From Chitinophagales bacterium (lineage in GTDB: Bacteria > Bacteroidota > Bacteroidia > Chitinophagales > JADJOU01): a stretch of DNA of 64,000 nucleotides. The translations under genes were made by a program, and so were the position numbers. The notes below the pieces were generated by a model, which worked only from the letters and a program-made list of their open reading frames with translations, made no database searches and had not been told where the DNA came from. The stretch is from assembly GCA_016787225.1 (NCBI GenBank), contig JAEUUY010000030.1, positions 1 through 64,000 on the forward strand, read 5' to 3'. Every line of letters begins with the position of its first letter. Positions within the stretch are counted from its first letter, which is position 1. Positions 35,010 through 45,200 of the stretch are shown in pieces.

Positions 35010-36290
35010 TTATAATCGAGCGTCATATTGACCATTTGGCAATATGCCTTTTATATCATACACGACTGAATTAGTCTTCCTAAAACCAGCAAGATCAATA
35101 CCTGTAAACTCATTATGGGAAACGGCTAATAAAATGCCATCATACTGCTGCTTTGGTATTGTATTGGTTATAGCTAAATTATACTCATGTTTTACTTCCT
35201 CCACATTAGCCTGAGGATCGCAAACATCTACCGTAACTCCAAATGAAACCAAAGAATTGACTACACTTTCTACTTTTGTGTTTCGGACATCCGGACAGTT
35301 TTCTTTAAAAGTAAAACCGAGCACTAATACTCTGGACTTTTGAACTTCAATCCCTTTTTTAACCATCATCTTGACTAATTGGGAGGCTACGTGTTCACCC
35401 ATAGAGTCATTCATTTTTCTACCCGCTAATATTATTTCTGGGAAATATCCATGAGCCTGAGCCTTTTGAGCGAGATAATATGGATCCACGCCTATACAAT
35501 GTCCTCCTACAAGCCCTGGCTTAAATGGTAAAAAATTCCATTTTGTACCTGCCGCTTTAAGTACCTCATAGGTGTCAATGTTTAGGACATTGAAAATTTT
35601 TGAAAGTTCATTGACAAAAGCGATATTTATGTCTCTTTGTGAATTCTCAATGACTTTGGCTGCTTCAGCTACTTTGATACTAGATGCTAGATAAGTACCA
35701 GCGGTAATTACCGAACTATACAATTCATCTACAATTTTTGCCACGTCAGGTGTTGATCCCGAGGTAACTTTCAATATTTTTTCTACCGTATGTTCTTTAT
35801 CTCCAGGATTTATGCGCTCTGGAGAATATCCTGCATAGAAATCTGAATTAAATTTTAGACCACTCACTTTTTCCAATACTGGGATACACTCCTCTTCTGT
35901 TACTCCAGGATATACCGTCGATTCATACACTACAATATCCCTTTTTTTGAGAACCTTCCCTACAGTTTCACTGGCTTTATACAAGGGTGTTAGGTCAGGA
36001 TTATTATTTTTATCAACAGGAGTCGGCACTGTTACAATATAAATATTGCAGTCTGCAATTGAGTTTAGCTCATTAGTAATCAATAAGCCATTCTTATCTT
36101 TAGTGAAATCTGAAACTAGGACTGATTTTAAGAGCTCAGAGCTCACTTCGTGTGTGGAGTCATGTCCATTTTGAAGTTCATCGATACGAGAAACATTGAT
36201 ATCGAACCCTACTACTCTGTATTTCGTAGCAAATAATCTGGCTAAAGGCAATCCAACGTATCCTAGCCCAATAATTGCAATTTTATTCAT
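35010..36290 (-). CDS. UDP-N-acetylhexosamine 6-dehydrogenase (WbpA/TviB family)
   Basis: The 426-residue enzyme starts at ATG 36290 (MNKIAIIGLGYVGLPLA, the NAD-binding fold); an in-frame TTG at 36311 is less likely. It shows STVYPGVTEEECIPVLE, YSPERINPGDKEH, GGHCIGVDPYYLAQKA with the catalytic cysteine, and GFTFKENCPDVRNTKV. It oxidises UDP-GlcNAc or UDP-GalNAc to the uronic acid. The WbpB-like gene 26 bp downstream favours UDP-GlcNAcA. It is the first gene of the long minus-strand run, with a -7 box 26 bases upstream. Confidence 0.9.
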   Translation of the reverse strand: MNKIAIIGLGYVGLPLARLFATKYRVVGFDINVSRIDELQNGHDSTHEVSSELLKSVLVSDFTKDKNGLLITNELNSIADCNIYIVTVPTPVDKNNNPDLTPLYKASETVGKVLKKRDIVVYESTVYPGVTEEECIPVLEKVSGLKFNSDFYAGYSPERINPGDKEHTVEKILKVTSGSTPDVAKIVDELYSSVITAGTYLASSIKVAEAAKVIENSQRDINIAFVNELSKIFNVLNIDTYEVLKAAGTKWNFLPFKPGLVGGHCIGVDPYYLAQKAQAHGYFPEIILAGRKMNDSMGEHVASQLVKMMVKKGIEVQKSRVLVLGFTFKENCPDVRNTKVESVVNSLVSFGVTVDVCDPQANVEEVKHEYNLAITNTIPKQQYDGILLAVSHNEFTGIDLAGFRKTNSVVYDIKGILPNGQYDARL

Positions 36291-36308
36291 ATAACTATTT
36301 AGAATCGA

Positions 36309-36316
36309 CAAAAATA
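36309..36316 (-). promoter_or_regulatory. Bacteroidota -7 element (TATTTTTG on minus strand)
   Basis: An exact TAnnTTTG match 26 bases before the dehydrogenase ATG at 36290. It is the best candidate for the main promoter of the polysaccharide run down to 17.1 kb. Confidence 0.45.
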
Positions 36317-36480
36317 TGACTTTTTTATTTATTATGACTTAAAACCAAGATTAATTTATAGTGACAAACTAGTCTTTACGAGATTACAAAACATACCTAT
36401 CAAGATGGCTAAGTATTTCTTAAAATGTAAGATTGTTGCCCTATTTCAGAAGAGATAAAAATTGTATAAAAAAATTGTTT

Positions 36481-36488
36481 TACATTTG
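36481..36488 (+). promoter_or_regulatory. Bacteroidota -7 element (TACATTTG)
   Basis: An exact TAnnTTTG match 25 bases before the TTG start at 36506, in the 215-bp divergent gap. Its spacing supports the TTG start choice. Confidence 0.45.
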
Positions 36489-36505
36489 GCGTTCAAATAA
36501 GCAGT

Positions 36506-38386
36506 TTGAGAAAATTATACTCCTTTCATTCTTCACGCTTTCTCATTTTAGGTTTTGAGACAGTCATTGTAATATGTTCTCTCATATTAGCATCTATCAT
36601 ATTCATAAATAAGCTTTTAAGTGTCAATCAAACTTATCTAATAGCGTTAGCAATAGCAACCCTAATTTATCTACTAGGATTCTTGTTATTTAAAACCCAT
36701 ATTACGGTGCTTCGATATACTGCATATCGAGATTTATTCAAAATATTTCTATCTATTACAATTTCAGCTTTTGTTCTGATCGCTTTAAGCAATCTTCTTA
36801 AATCATCTTACCCTTCTTATTTTCTGAGTAATTATATTCTCATTCTTAGTTATTTCCTAGGATTATTTACTATCACACTTTACAGATTAGTTATTAGATA
36901 TATCATATCTATCAATGTGTTAAGTTCCGTTCAGTTACCCGAAAAAAGGGTAGCCATCATAGGTACAGATTATCAATCCATAATTACCAAGCATTATTTA
37001 GATTATGAACGTGCTCAGTTTAGATATAAAATTGTGGCCTATTTTTCAAAGGACAATAGTCTGATAAATAAAACAATTGAAGGTTCGCCAGTTTATCATA
37101 TTCAGAGCCTAAACACTATGTTAGACATTATCAATATTGATAGTTTATTGGTAGTTGCTGAAAAAGGTTATGGTTCCTACTTACAAAGTGCCAAAGAAAT
37201 TTGCGAAGCTAAAAATGTGAAACTTATCGAAAGCCAAAAACTAAAGAGTTGGCTAACCATAAATGAAAAATCACAAATTCAAAACAAGAAGATTCAAATC
37301 GAGGAACTTCTTCAAAGACCTCCTATAAAACTGGATATTCAAAAGATAAAATCTGAACTAGCTGATAAAATTGTGCTTGTCACAGGAGCAGCAGGATCTA
37401 TAGGGTCTGAAATTTGCAGACAAATAATCCAATACCAGCCTAGTAGGCTAATTTTGCTTGACCAAGCCGAATCTCCACTTTTTGATATTGAAAATGAACT
37501 TCTGTCAAAATTTAAATATGTAACTTCTTATATAGCAGATATTTCAGACAATAATCGTATTGAAGAAATTTTTAAGATTCATCAAATTGATATTGTATTC
37601 CACGCAGCTGCATATAAGCATGTCCCCCTTATGGAATTGCACCCCTATGAAGCCATAAAAACCAATCTAATCGGCACTAAAACCATTATTGACCATGCGG
37701 TGAAATGCAATTGCAAAAAGTTTGTTTTCGTTTCTACTGACAAAGCTGTAAATCCAACAAATGTAATGGGCGCCACTAAAAGAGCGGCAGAACTATACGT
37801 ACAATTAATTAATCAAAATCCAGATGTAGCCACCAGATTCATAACGACACGCTTTGGAAATGTGCTCGGCAGCAATGGCTCTGTAATACCTATTTTTAAA
37901 AATCAAATTGAATCTGGAGGACCAATAAAAGTAACCCATCCCGAAATAACTCGGTTTTTTATGACTATTCCGGAAGCTTGTCAGCTGGTCTTAGAGGCGG
38001 GCAGCTATGGTCTAGGAGGAGAAATTTTTCTTTTCGACATGGGGCAACCTGTGAAAATCATCGATTTAGCTAGAAAAATGATCCAATTATATGGATTAGA
38101 GGAGAATAAGGACATTAGTATAGAAATTAGCGGTCTCAGACCTGGAGAAAAATTGTACGAAGAATTACTGGCAGATAAGGAAAATACCTTGCCAACCCAT
38201 CACCCTAAAATTATGATAGGTAAAAATGCTAATCATGATTTCAAAGACCTTGAAATTAAACTAAATAGTATTTTTAGATTATTTGAAGACAAAGAAGAGC
38301 CGAGAGAATTAGTAAAAGGCTTAAAAATTCTTATACCAGGGTATAAGAGTAATAATTCTGAATATTCTGAATTAGATACCCTATGA
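36506..38386 (+). CDS. PglF/CapD-like nucleotide-sugar 4,6-dehydratase
   Basis: The 626-residue protein has four N-terminal TM segments (residues about 12-135), a Rossmann-like domain (about 145-250) and a C-terminal SDR domain. The SDR part shows VTGAAGSIGSEICRQI, AAYKHVPLMELHP, STDKAVNPTNVMGATKRAAE and GLRPGEKLYEELL. The usual SDR Tyr is Met in NVMGATKR, as in PglF. The family converts UDP-GlcNAc to UDP-4-keto-6-deoxy-HexNAc. It is divergent from the main run and supplies the substrate for the PglE-like aminotransferase. The start is TTG; no Met follows early in the frame. Confidence 0.9.
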   Translation: MRKLYSFHSSRFLILGFETVIVICSLILASIIFINKLLSVNQTYLIALAIATLIYLLGFLLFKTHITVLRYTAYRDLFKIFLSITISAFVLIALSNLLKSSYPSYFLSNYILILSYFLGLFTITLYRLVIRYIISINVLSSVQLPEKRVAIIGTDYQSIITKHYLDYERAQFRYKIVAYFSKDNSLINKTIEGSPVYHIQSLNTMLDIINIDSLLVVAEKGYGSYLQSAKEICEAKNVKLIESQKLKSWLTINEKSQIQNKKIQIEELLQRPPIKLDIQKIKSELADKIVLVTGAAGSIGSEICRQIIQYQPSRLILLDQAESPLFDIENELLSKFKYVTSYIADISDNNRIEEIFKIHQIDIVFHAAAYKHVPLMELHPYEAIKTNLIGTKTIIDHAVKCNCKKFVFVSTDKAVNPTNVMGATKRAAELYVQLINQNPDVATRFITTRFGNVLGSNGSVIPIFKNQIESGGPIKVTHPEITRFFMTIPEACQLVLEAGSYGLGGEIFLFDMGQPVKIIDLARKMIQLYGLEENKDISIEISGLRPGEKLYEELLADKENTLPTHHPKIMIGKNANHDFKDLEIKLNSIFRLFEDKEEPRELVKGLKILIPGYKSNNSEYSELDTL

Positions 38387-39099
38387 AACAAGAATTCAAT
38401 ATCAATTTAAGCAAGCTTTTATTTGACCTTATTGCTGTCAATATAGCTTTGGGTATTACAAACTTGATAATTTTCTATACGTTTTGGGTTGATGGTTGGT
38501 CCTATCCATCCTTGTTTATATTCATCAATTTATCTACTATAGTCTCATTTTACTTTACTAAGCAGAAACTATACAATCCTTCATTTAATCTTAAATCAAT
38601 TTTAGGATTTAGTTTAAAATATTTATTAATAGCTTTTTTATTAGTTACTATTTATTGGCTTATTGTGCTAGATAGAAAGTATTATCTCGTTCATTTAGGT
38701 ATATTTTATAGCTTAAGTTTTGTTTTAGTTCTATTGCTTCGTTTTGTTTGGATAAAAATTTTTAGAAATATTTTAAGAAGGATTTATTCGACTAAAAACG
38801 TTATGTTAGTTTCAAAAAATTATAAAGATATAGCACAATCAATCATTCACAATGATTGGTTAAAATATTCCTTAGAACATAGTGTGGGAGAACTGAATCC
38901 AAAAGATATTTCATTATATATGAAACAATACGACTTAGATATACTTATTATTGATCTCAAGGAAAACTTAAGCACAATTGAAGACTATAAACTAGCAGGG
39001 AAGAGTGAAAATTTGAAGTTGTTTTTTCTTAACCCTTTAAATCCCAAATTTTATCAACTTAAGAAAATTATAGGTAAATATAAATTATACCAATTATAA
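38383..39099 (+). CDS. Membrane protein resembling the N-terminal half of WcaJ/PglF-type proteins
   Basis: The 238-residue protein has four TM segments (residues about 10-35, 42-60, 72-95 and 100-120) followed by a short Rossmann-like soluble part (NVMLVSKNYKDIAQSI, LDILIIDLKENLS). This is the layout of the N-terminal module that precedes the catalytic domain in WcaJ-like phosphoglycosyl transferases and in PglF. No catalytic domain follows. It overlaps the dehydratase gene by ATGA, so the two are translationally coupled. The catalytic transferase at 17.1 kb lacks this module, so the pair could act as a split enzyme; that is inference. Confidence 0.65.
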   Translation: MKQEFNINLSKLLFDLIAVNIALGITNLIIFYTFWVDGWSYPSLFIFINLSTIVSFYFTKQKLYNPSFNLKSILGFSLKYLLIAFLLVTIYWLIVLDRKYYLVHLGIFYSLSFVLVLLLRFVWIKIFRNILRRIYSTKNVMLVSKNYKDIAQSIIHNDWLKYSLEHSVGELNPKDISLYMKQYDLDILIIDLKENLSTIEDYKLAGKSENLKLFFLNPLNPKFYQLKKIIGKYKLYQL

Positions 39100-39125
39100 A
39101 ATTTTTATAGTCAAAGTGAACTAGG

Positions 39126-39194
39126 TATAATGCCGACATACAAAGAAATCTTACAATTAAATTGGGGATATATGTTATGTATCGTCGGTACTAT
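39126..39194. terminator. Long inverted repeat between convergent genes
   Basis: CCGACATACA (39133-39142) and TGTATCGTCGG (39178-39188) pair over 10 bp with one bulged base, and weaker pairing extends outward; the loop is about 35 bases. It lies between the 3' ends of convergent genes, so a bidirectional terminator is the simplest reading. Confidence 0.4.
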
Positions 39195-40228
39195 TTTACT
39201 GATTCAAAATACTGACTTACCACTCTTGGAAATGCCAAATTTTCCAATTCGGTTTTATGAATAAATTGCATTGGAAAACCCTGGTTCTTATTGACCTTCA
39301 ATCTTCCTATCTTCATCATCACCCTCTGGTGGCTCAATATTTGTTTCTGCCAATCAGTCCATTCAACTTTTATAATGTCGATGTTCTTTTCTTTCCAAAA
39401 TTTTTCATCAATTTCGGGTCCCTCTTGAACGATACCTTGATATAAACCTTTCCATATATCATTAGCTACACGCTTTTCGAGATAAATTTTCCCTCTATAT
39501 TCTACAAATAAATTATAGAAATAGCGGTCTTTGAGTATGGGTCGAATCTTAGGAGGGGGTAGCTCCGATATTCGATTTTGAATGTTGGCTATACATTCAG
39601 TTGAAAAAACACAATTTTCACAGCTTGGATTTTGCGGTTTACAAATCTGTGAACCCATATCCATCATAGCTTGATTAAAAGAAGCTGACTTTCCTTTTAT
39701 TAATAGTTGGTTAGCCAAAGATTGGAAATATTTCTTGTCAGTACTAGATTGAATAGTTTTTTTCAGACCAAAGAATCTGGATAGTATTCGATGTACATTT
39801 CCATCCAAAACCGCAATATTCTCGTCAAAGGCAAAACTCGCAATAGCTGCCGCAGTATATTCCCCTACGCCTTTCAATTTCAATAATTCTGAATAACTAT
39901 TTGGAAATTTTCCTTTCAACACCTTTACAATATGATTTGCGGTGAAATGTAAATTTCGCGCTCGACTATAATAGCCCAATCCTTTCCAAACGGAAAACAA
40001 TTCATCCTCTTCAGCATTCGCCAAGTGTGTTAGTGTAGGGAATTTTTTAATTAGGCGTTCATAATAGGGTAGACCTTGTTCCATTCTCGTCTGCTGCATG
40101 ACCACCTCAAATATCCATATTTTATAAGGATATTTATCTATATTCCATGGCTTATCTCCCGAATTTTGACTATAAAATTCAAGCAGTTTTTTTTGAAACA
40201 ATTTAATTTGATGTGATGATAGTTTCAT
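39191..40228 (-). CDS. mutY: A/G-specific adenine glycosylase MutY
   Basis: The 345-residue enzyme has the helix-hairpin-helix region LLKLKGVGEYTAAAIASFAF with the catalytic aspartate in VLDGNVHRIL, the iron-sulfur cluster ligands CKPQNPSCENCVFSTEC, and a C-terminal NUDIX-like domain that recognises 8-oxoguanine. MutY removes adenine mispaired with 8-oxoG. Length and domains are standard. It converges with the preceding polysaccharide gene. Confidence 0.95.
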   Translation of the reverse strand: MKLSSHQIKLFQKKLLEFYSQNSGDKPWNIDKYPYKIWIFEVVMQQTRMEQGLPYYERLIKKFPTLTHLANAEEDELFSVWKGLGYYSRARNLHFTANHIVKVLKGKFPNSYSELLKLKGVGEYTAAAIASFAFDENIAVLDGNVHRILSRFFGLKKTIQSSTDKKYFQSLANQLLIKGKSASFNQAMMDMGSQICKPQNPSCENCVFSTECIANIQNRISELPPPKIRPILKDRYFYNLFVEYRGKIYLEKRVANDIWKGLYQGIVQEGPEIDEKFWKEKNIDIIKVEWTDWQKQILSHQRVMMKIGRLKVNKNQGFPMQFIHKTELENLAFPRVVSQYFESVK

Positions 40229-40352
40229 GGATTATGACATCATCCTAATCAATTTTTGTTTTAGTGTAAATTTAATTGAAAATTTAAACCCATTCACTTT
40301 TCACAAATCTTAATGAAATAACATGCGGCAAGATTCATGATTACAGAAAAAT

Positions 40353-40577
40353 CTATTTTGTCAAATAGAGTCCTATAATTGCTCCCATTTGAGCAAGCCA
40401 AAATCCAACCATCCATTTTATGATATCAATTTTATCATCTTTAGTTAAAAATACATCCTTTTTGGTATTGATTTTTTGCTCGGCTTTTAAATCTATAAAT
40501 TCAATTATAGCCTTTGCTTCATTTTCACCTAATTTTGATTTAAAAATTTCATATACATTTAATTCTAATGCAGTCAT
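40353..40577 (-). CDS. Small DUF1640-like coiled-coil membrane protein
   Basis: The 74-residue protein has a charged helical N-terminal part and one C-terminal TM segment with the pattern KWMVGFWLAQMGAIIGLYL. That ending is typical of DUF1640/CCDC90-like bacterial proteins, which have a longer coiled coil. Its function is unknown. A perfect -7 box 24 bases before the ATG supports that it is a real, separately transcribed gene. Confidence 0.6.
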   Translation of the reverse strand: MTALELNVYEIFKSKLGENEAKAIIEFIDLKAEQKINTKKDVFLTKDDKIDIIKWMVGFWLAQMGAIIGLYLTK

Positions 40578-40593
40578 AACCTCAATTTTATAA

Positions 40594-40601
40594 CAAAACT
40601 A
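40594..40601 (-). promoter_or_regulatory. Bacteroidota -7 element (TAGTTTTG on minus strand)
   Basis: An exact TAnnTTTG match 24 bases before the start of the small DUF1640-like gene. Confidence 0.45.
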
Positions 40602-40621
40602 CGAAAAAATAGCTAGTTAAT

Positions 40622-42268
40622 TTAAAATTTTGCGACTATCGGTATTCTTCTTCCAAAACCAAAAGCTTTGGAACTTACACGTATGATAGGCGGTGTCTGG
40701 AAACGCTTAAATTCATTGCGATTGACCATAGCAAAAATGTGCTCTACCAATGTGCGCTCATACCCAGCAGCGATTACTTCCTCAAGTCCCATTTCCTTAT
40801 TGATATAAAGATATAAAATAGCATCTAATATCTCATAAGGCGGCAAAGAGTCTTGATCTTTTTGTCCTGGTCGCAGCTCAGCACTGGGTGGTTTTGTTAT
40901 AGTATGTTGGGGTATGATATCATGACCGCGTTCTTTCTTAGCTTTATGATTAATGTATTCACACATAGCATAAACTTCTGTCTTATATACATCGCCCAAT
41001 ACAGCTAGAGCTCCACACATGTCACCATAGAGTGTTCCATAACCTACAGCTACTTCTGATTTATTGGAGGTGTTGAGCAGCAAATATCCAAATTTATTGG
41101 ATACTGCCATGAGCAGCATGCCGCGAATCCGGGCTTGAATGTTTTCTTCAGTGATATTCTCCTGTGTTCCTTCAAACATTGGTTGCAGAGAAGAAGTAAT
41201 AGCAATGTAGTTATCCTCAATAGGAATAATATGATAAGGACTTTTTAAATTTTCGCATATCTGAAGGGCATCATCTACGGAATGCTGACTGGAATGTTGA
41301 CTAGGCATGAGCACACTCAATACATTTTCTGGTCCTAAAGCCTCCGCAGCTAATGCTAAGGTCAATGCAGAATCTATACCGCCAGACAACCCAAGCACAG
41401 CCTTCTTCATTTTGAGTTTATGGAAATAATCTCGTATTCCTAAAATTAAAGCTTGATACTTTCGCTCTACCTTCTCCAATCTTGGCTGAGTTTGAATAAT
41501 AGTATCCAATTGAGTCATATCTACAATACCATAATCTTCTTGGAAATATTTCAGCTCAAAAATGATATCTCCCCTTGCATTGCAGACCATAGAACCTCCG
41601 TCAAACACCAAATCTGTCTGTGCTCCCACTGAGCTTACGTATACCATAGGAGTATTATTGACGATACAATTTTCTCTAACCACCTTTTTGCGTTCCTCGC
41701 TATGGCTATAGGAAAATGGTGAAGCTGATAAATTTATAATGATATCTGGTCTTTGTTTAGCTAGCTCCTCTAGTGGTGTCTTATTATAAATAGGATTATC
41801 AGCATTAATATCCCAAATGTCTTCACATATGGTAACAGCCAATTTTTTTCCTTTAAACTCTATGCAGTTAAATACTTTATTGGGTTCAAAATATCGATAT
41901 TCATCAAAAATATCATAGGTAGGCAGTAAAGTTTTATCTGTGATTCCTTTGATTTCACCGTGATAAATGAGAAAAGCAGAATTGAAATAGTCTTTGCCTT
42001 CTTTGACTGGATTTTTTCTCGGTGCCCCTACAAAAATTCCAATCTGATGGCTCATGGGAAAAAGTCTCTCAAAGCACTTCTCTAATTTGATATAATAATC
42101 CTCGAAATAAAAAAAGTCTGTAGGAGGATAACCCGTTAGACATAGTTCGGAAAAAACTATTAAATCGGCTTCATCAACTATAGCTCTTTGTATATCATGA
42201 ATAATTTTATTCGTGTTATATTCAAAATCTCCGAGTATATAATTCTGCTGTGAGAGGGCTATTTTCAT
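40622..42268 (-). CDS. nadE: Glutamine-dependent NAD+ synthetase
   Basis: The 548-residue enzyme starts at ATG 42268 (MKIALSQQNYILGDF), 8 bp after porU; a start at 42304 inside porU is less likely. The N-terminal nitrilase-like glutaminase shows FSELCLTGYPPTDF, the lysine region DKTLLPTYDIFDE and the cysteine motif ICEDIWDI. The C-terminal synthetase has the PP-loop GLSGGIDSALTLALA and SNKSEVAVGYGTLYGDMCG. It makes NAD+ from nicotinic acid adenine dinucleotide, ATP and glutamine. Confidence 0.96.
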   Translation of the reverse strand: MKIALSQQNYILGDFEYNTNKIIHDIQRAIVDEADLIVFSELCLTGYPPTDFFYFEDYYIKLEKCFERLFPMSHQIGIFVGAPRKNPVKEGKDYFNSAFLIYHGEIKGITDKTLLPTYDIFDEYRYFEPNKVFNCIEFKGKKLAVTICEDIWDINADNPIYNKTPLEELAKQRPDIIINLSASPFSYSHSEERKKVVRENCIVNNTPMVYVSSVGAQTDLVFDGGSMVCNARGDIIFELKYFQEDYGIVDMTQLDTIIQTQPRLEKVERKYQALILGIRDYFHKLKMKKAVLGLSGGIDSALTLALAAEALGPENVLSVLMPSQHSSQHSVDDALQICENLKSPYHIIPIEDNYIAITSSLQPMFEGTQENITEENIQARIRGMLLMAVSNKFGYLLLNTSNKSEVAVGYGTLYGDMCGALAVLGDVYKTEVYAMCEYINHKAKKERGHDIIPQHTITKPPSAELRPGQKDQDSLPPYEILDAILYLYINKEMGLEEVIAAGYERTLVEHIFAMVNRNEFKRFQTPPIIRVSSKAFGFGRRIPIVAKF

Positions 42269-42276
42269 GTAATATC

Positions 42277-45200
42277 TTAACGTATAATCACCATTTTCCC
42301 CCATCCATCTTTAAAATATTGACCCAGATTCTTACTAGACTTATTAATGGATTTGAAATCATTTTCATCCATCATAGGGATATCCTCTCCGTTATTTTTC
42401 ACAGTTACCTTATATAGATATACCCCATTGGCCAATAAATCGCCATATTGATCTTTGCCATCCCAGGCATATTGTGTTCGATTGACTCCTAATTTCAGTG
42501 GTCCTAAATCCTCTTTGAAAATTTCCTTGACCACTTGCCCACGAATACTAATTATTTGGATTTTTATAAAATCTGGAATCTTAGACCCTGTTAAGGTAAA
42601 AACAAATTGTGTGGATGTGGTAAAAGGATTAGGATAATTCATGAAATGAGATACCTGATTCTTGGTAATGACTTGGAATGAAATTTTATAATTAAAACTC
42701 CCATTGGGACTGCTACTATTGCCTGCTCTATCTCTATCTTTCACTATGAGCTGATAAGTGCCATCTACTAATGTAGGTTTATAATTAATCTCTGCTCTAT
42801 TCATACTAGTGCTAGCTAAAGTATAACTGACGTCTGTTTGAGAAAAATGAATAGGTCTTTGGCTACCGTCAGGGTATCGCAAATAAAGATTTATCAATGA
42901 AGTATCATTTAATAATAAGTACTTGTTTTCATCCTTTAAAGATATTCTAATATTAGGAGAACTCGATACTAACTCATTATTAATAATATGAACACCATCG
43001 AAAGTCACATCGAGCAAGGGATTTTCTATATCTGATTTTACAAAAAAACTAGACTTGGTGAAATTATTTTGATCGTATTTTTCAATCTGATAATCAAAGT
43101 TGCTAGGATTTATCTCGTAGCTGACTAAGTTCAGACCTTCGAAATAATCATTCATTGACAAATTTCTTTCAATTAGTGAAAAAGTATTTCCAGCAATTGG
43201 TGCTGTTTTTCCAATGATTTGTTTGGATTGACTCCCTTGAGATATTGTTATCCTGTAACTTACAGAATCAAAGTTTTTAGAATTCAAAGTCTCAATTCCA
43301 AAGTTTAATTTCATAGTTTCGCCATTATCTATGGTATCCTTCATTTTTGGAATTAGATTCGCGGAATTATTCATCGCAATTTCACCAATATCTTCATAAT
43401 AAATCCTCCAAAACTTTAATTGTGTAGGGGTTCTATTTATTTCATCCTTCGTGTTAAGTTTTAATTGAAGGTTTCTATAAGTATTCGAATTAATCCAATC
43501 AATATTGGTATCGAGCGTCAAGGAATTAAATGTCTTAAGTAATTCCCTTTGCTTATTTGCCCGAATACCGTAAAGCTCAATTGAATTGATATCTTGACTA
43601 GCCATCTCAGTAGGCTCAATTTTATAACTCAAGGTTTGCCATTTTCTGGCTGGTCCAGCACTTACTGATTCTTTGTACCCTTCTTTCCAACTTCCATTGA
43701 TGAACATATCGCCTGTGGTAAAACCAGTATAATTGATGCCTAATTTTTGATATATGGGGAAACTAGGAGTATTTTTTCGATAGCCAAATATGAAGGGAGC
43801 AACCACTGTGCCATCAACTAATTGTTGCAAATTAGAAAACCCTGCGTTGAAAAAATAAGATTTCAAATCAGCACTCCACGCAGGATATACAGGACGTTTA
43901 TTAGAATAGAAGATTAAATAATCGCCATCTGGCACTTGATTGATAAAGCTAAGCAATACAGTTGACCAAGGAGTATTAGGCATAGGGTGATTCGCAGGTG
44001 TTAAGCCTGTATCTTGAAAAACAAATCCCTCTCTAGGTAATCCTGGATATCCGAACTGTATGGAGCCATAGCTTCCCCAAATTCTGGAGCCATAGTTGGA
44101 GTCCATACTTTGTCTGGCTATTCCAGACTTGCCATCTATCCATATTACAAAAATTCCATTAGTCATTCGACCTGCTTCTCGCAAGACAGCCTGCCTTGCA
44201 TTGTTTAAATACCATTCTGTATCATACACATTATTACTTCCATTAATTTTAAATGAAATGCTTTTGACATCATTGACAAATTGAAATCGACGTGTAGAAT
44301 TAAGTATAATATTTTTATAGGTATTATCTAGATATTGATAATAGTGTGATTGATTCCAGCCCCCTAGAGGTTGATTTGGAATATACACAAAAGAAGAATT
44401 ATTCCATCGATATCCTTGACCTGGCAATGAATCCTTACTTACTCTCCAATAATAGACCATTGAATCCTGAAACACCAAAGACGGTTGCCAAGAAATAATA
44501 CTCTCATTAGTAGCATCCGATTTAAATGTCCTCAAAGATGTGCTATTAAAATCCTCACTTGTATCTATTTGGAAAACATAACTTCTTGTAGGTCTATTAA
44601 TTAATGTAGACATGGCTATAAGCTTAGCCGTGTTGGTCGATACTATAGAGTATTCATAGGGAAATATTGGGATAATATCATCATTCTCAATTAATAAATT
44701 CCCTATGTTTTTAATTTCATTATTAGCCTCTGAAATTTCTGAATAGGTCTCATCAGCATCTATCTTTATATTAAATGAATTGATACCTAACCCGAAATTT
44801 TGATCTCTGATTGGGATACTTAATATAAAGGTATCCTTGAAAATAGGAGCTGAAACTATTTTCTCATATATAGCTGAATTTCCGTTATTAATTCGTTCTA
44901 CTTTTACCTTTATATTGCCATTAATAGCCTTGCCCAAATTTTGAACAATAATTTTTATAGGAAAGGTGTCAATGGTTGTATTTAAATTATACGCAGGAAA
45001 TATGACGGAACTTGCATCTATATAGTAGTCTGGTTTCGAATACTGTGTCATAGGTACCGAAGGATCACCATTGAGGTTAAACTCCATGAATGTAGTATTA
45101 AGATAATTTACATTACCACTAGACAATAGAGATGCACTCGCATTTTTAGCCACTTGTCCTATTGTCGAATTATAGCTATTCCTAGTTAATTGTTCATAAA

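Noticed and set aside
39130-39264. A 44-codon plus-strand ORF with a hydrophobic centre
   Set aside because: It runs through the inverted repeat and into the antisense of mutY's 3' end, and has no clear start signal. The inverted repeat between convergent genes explains the region better.
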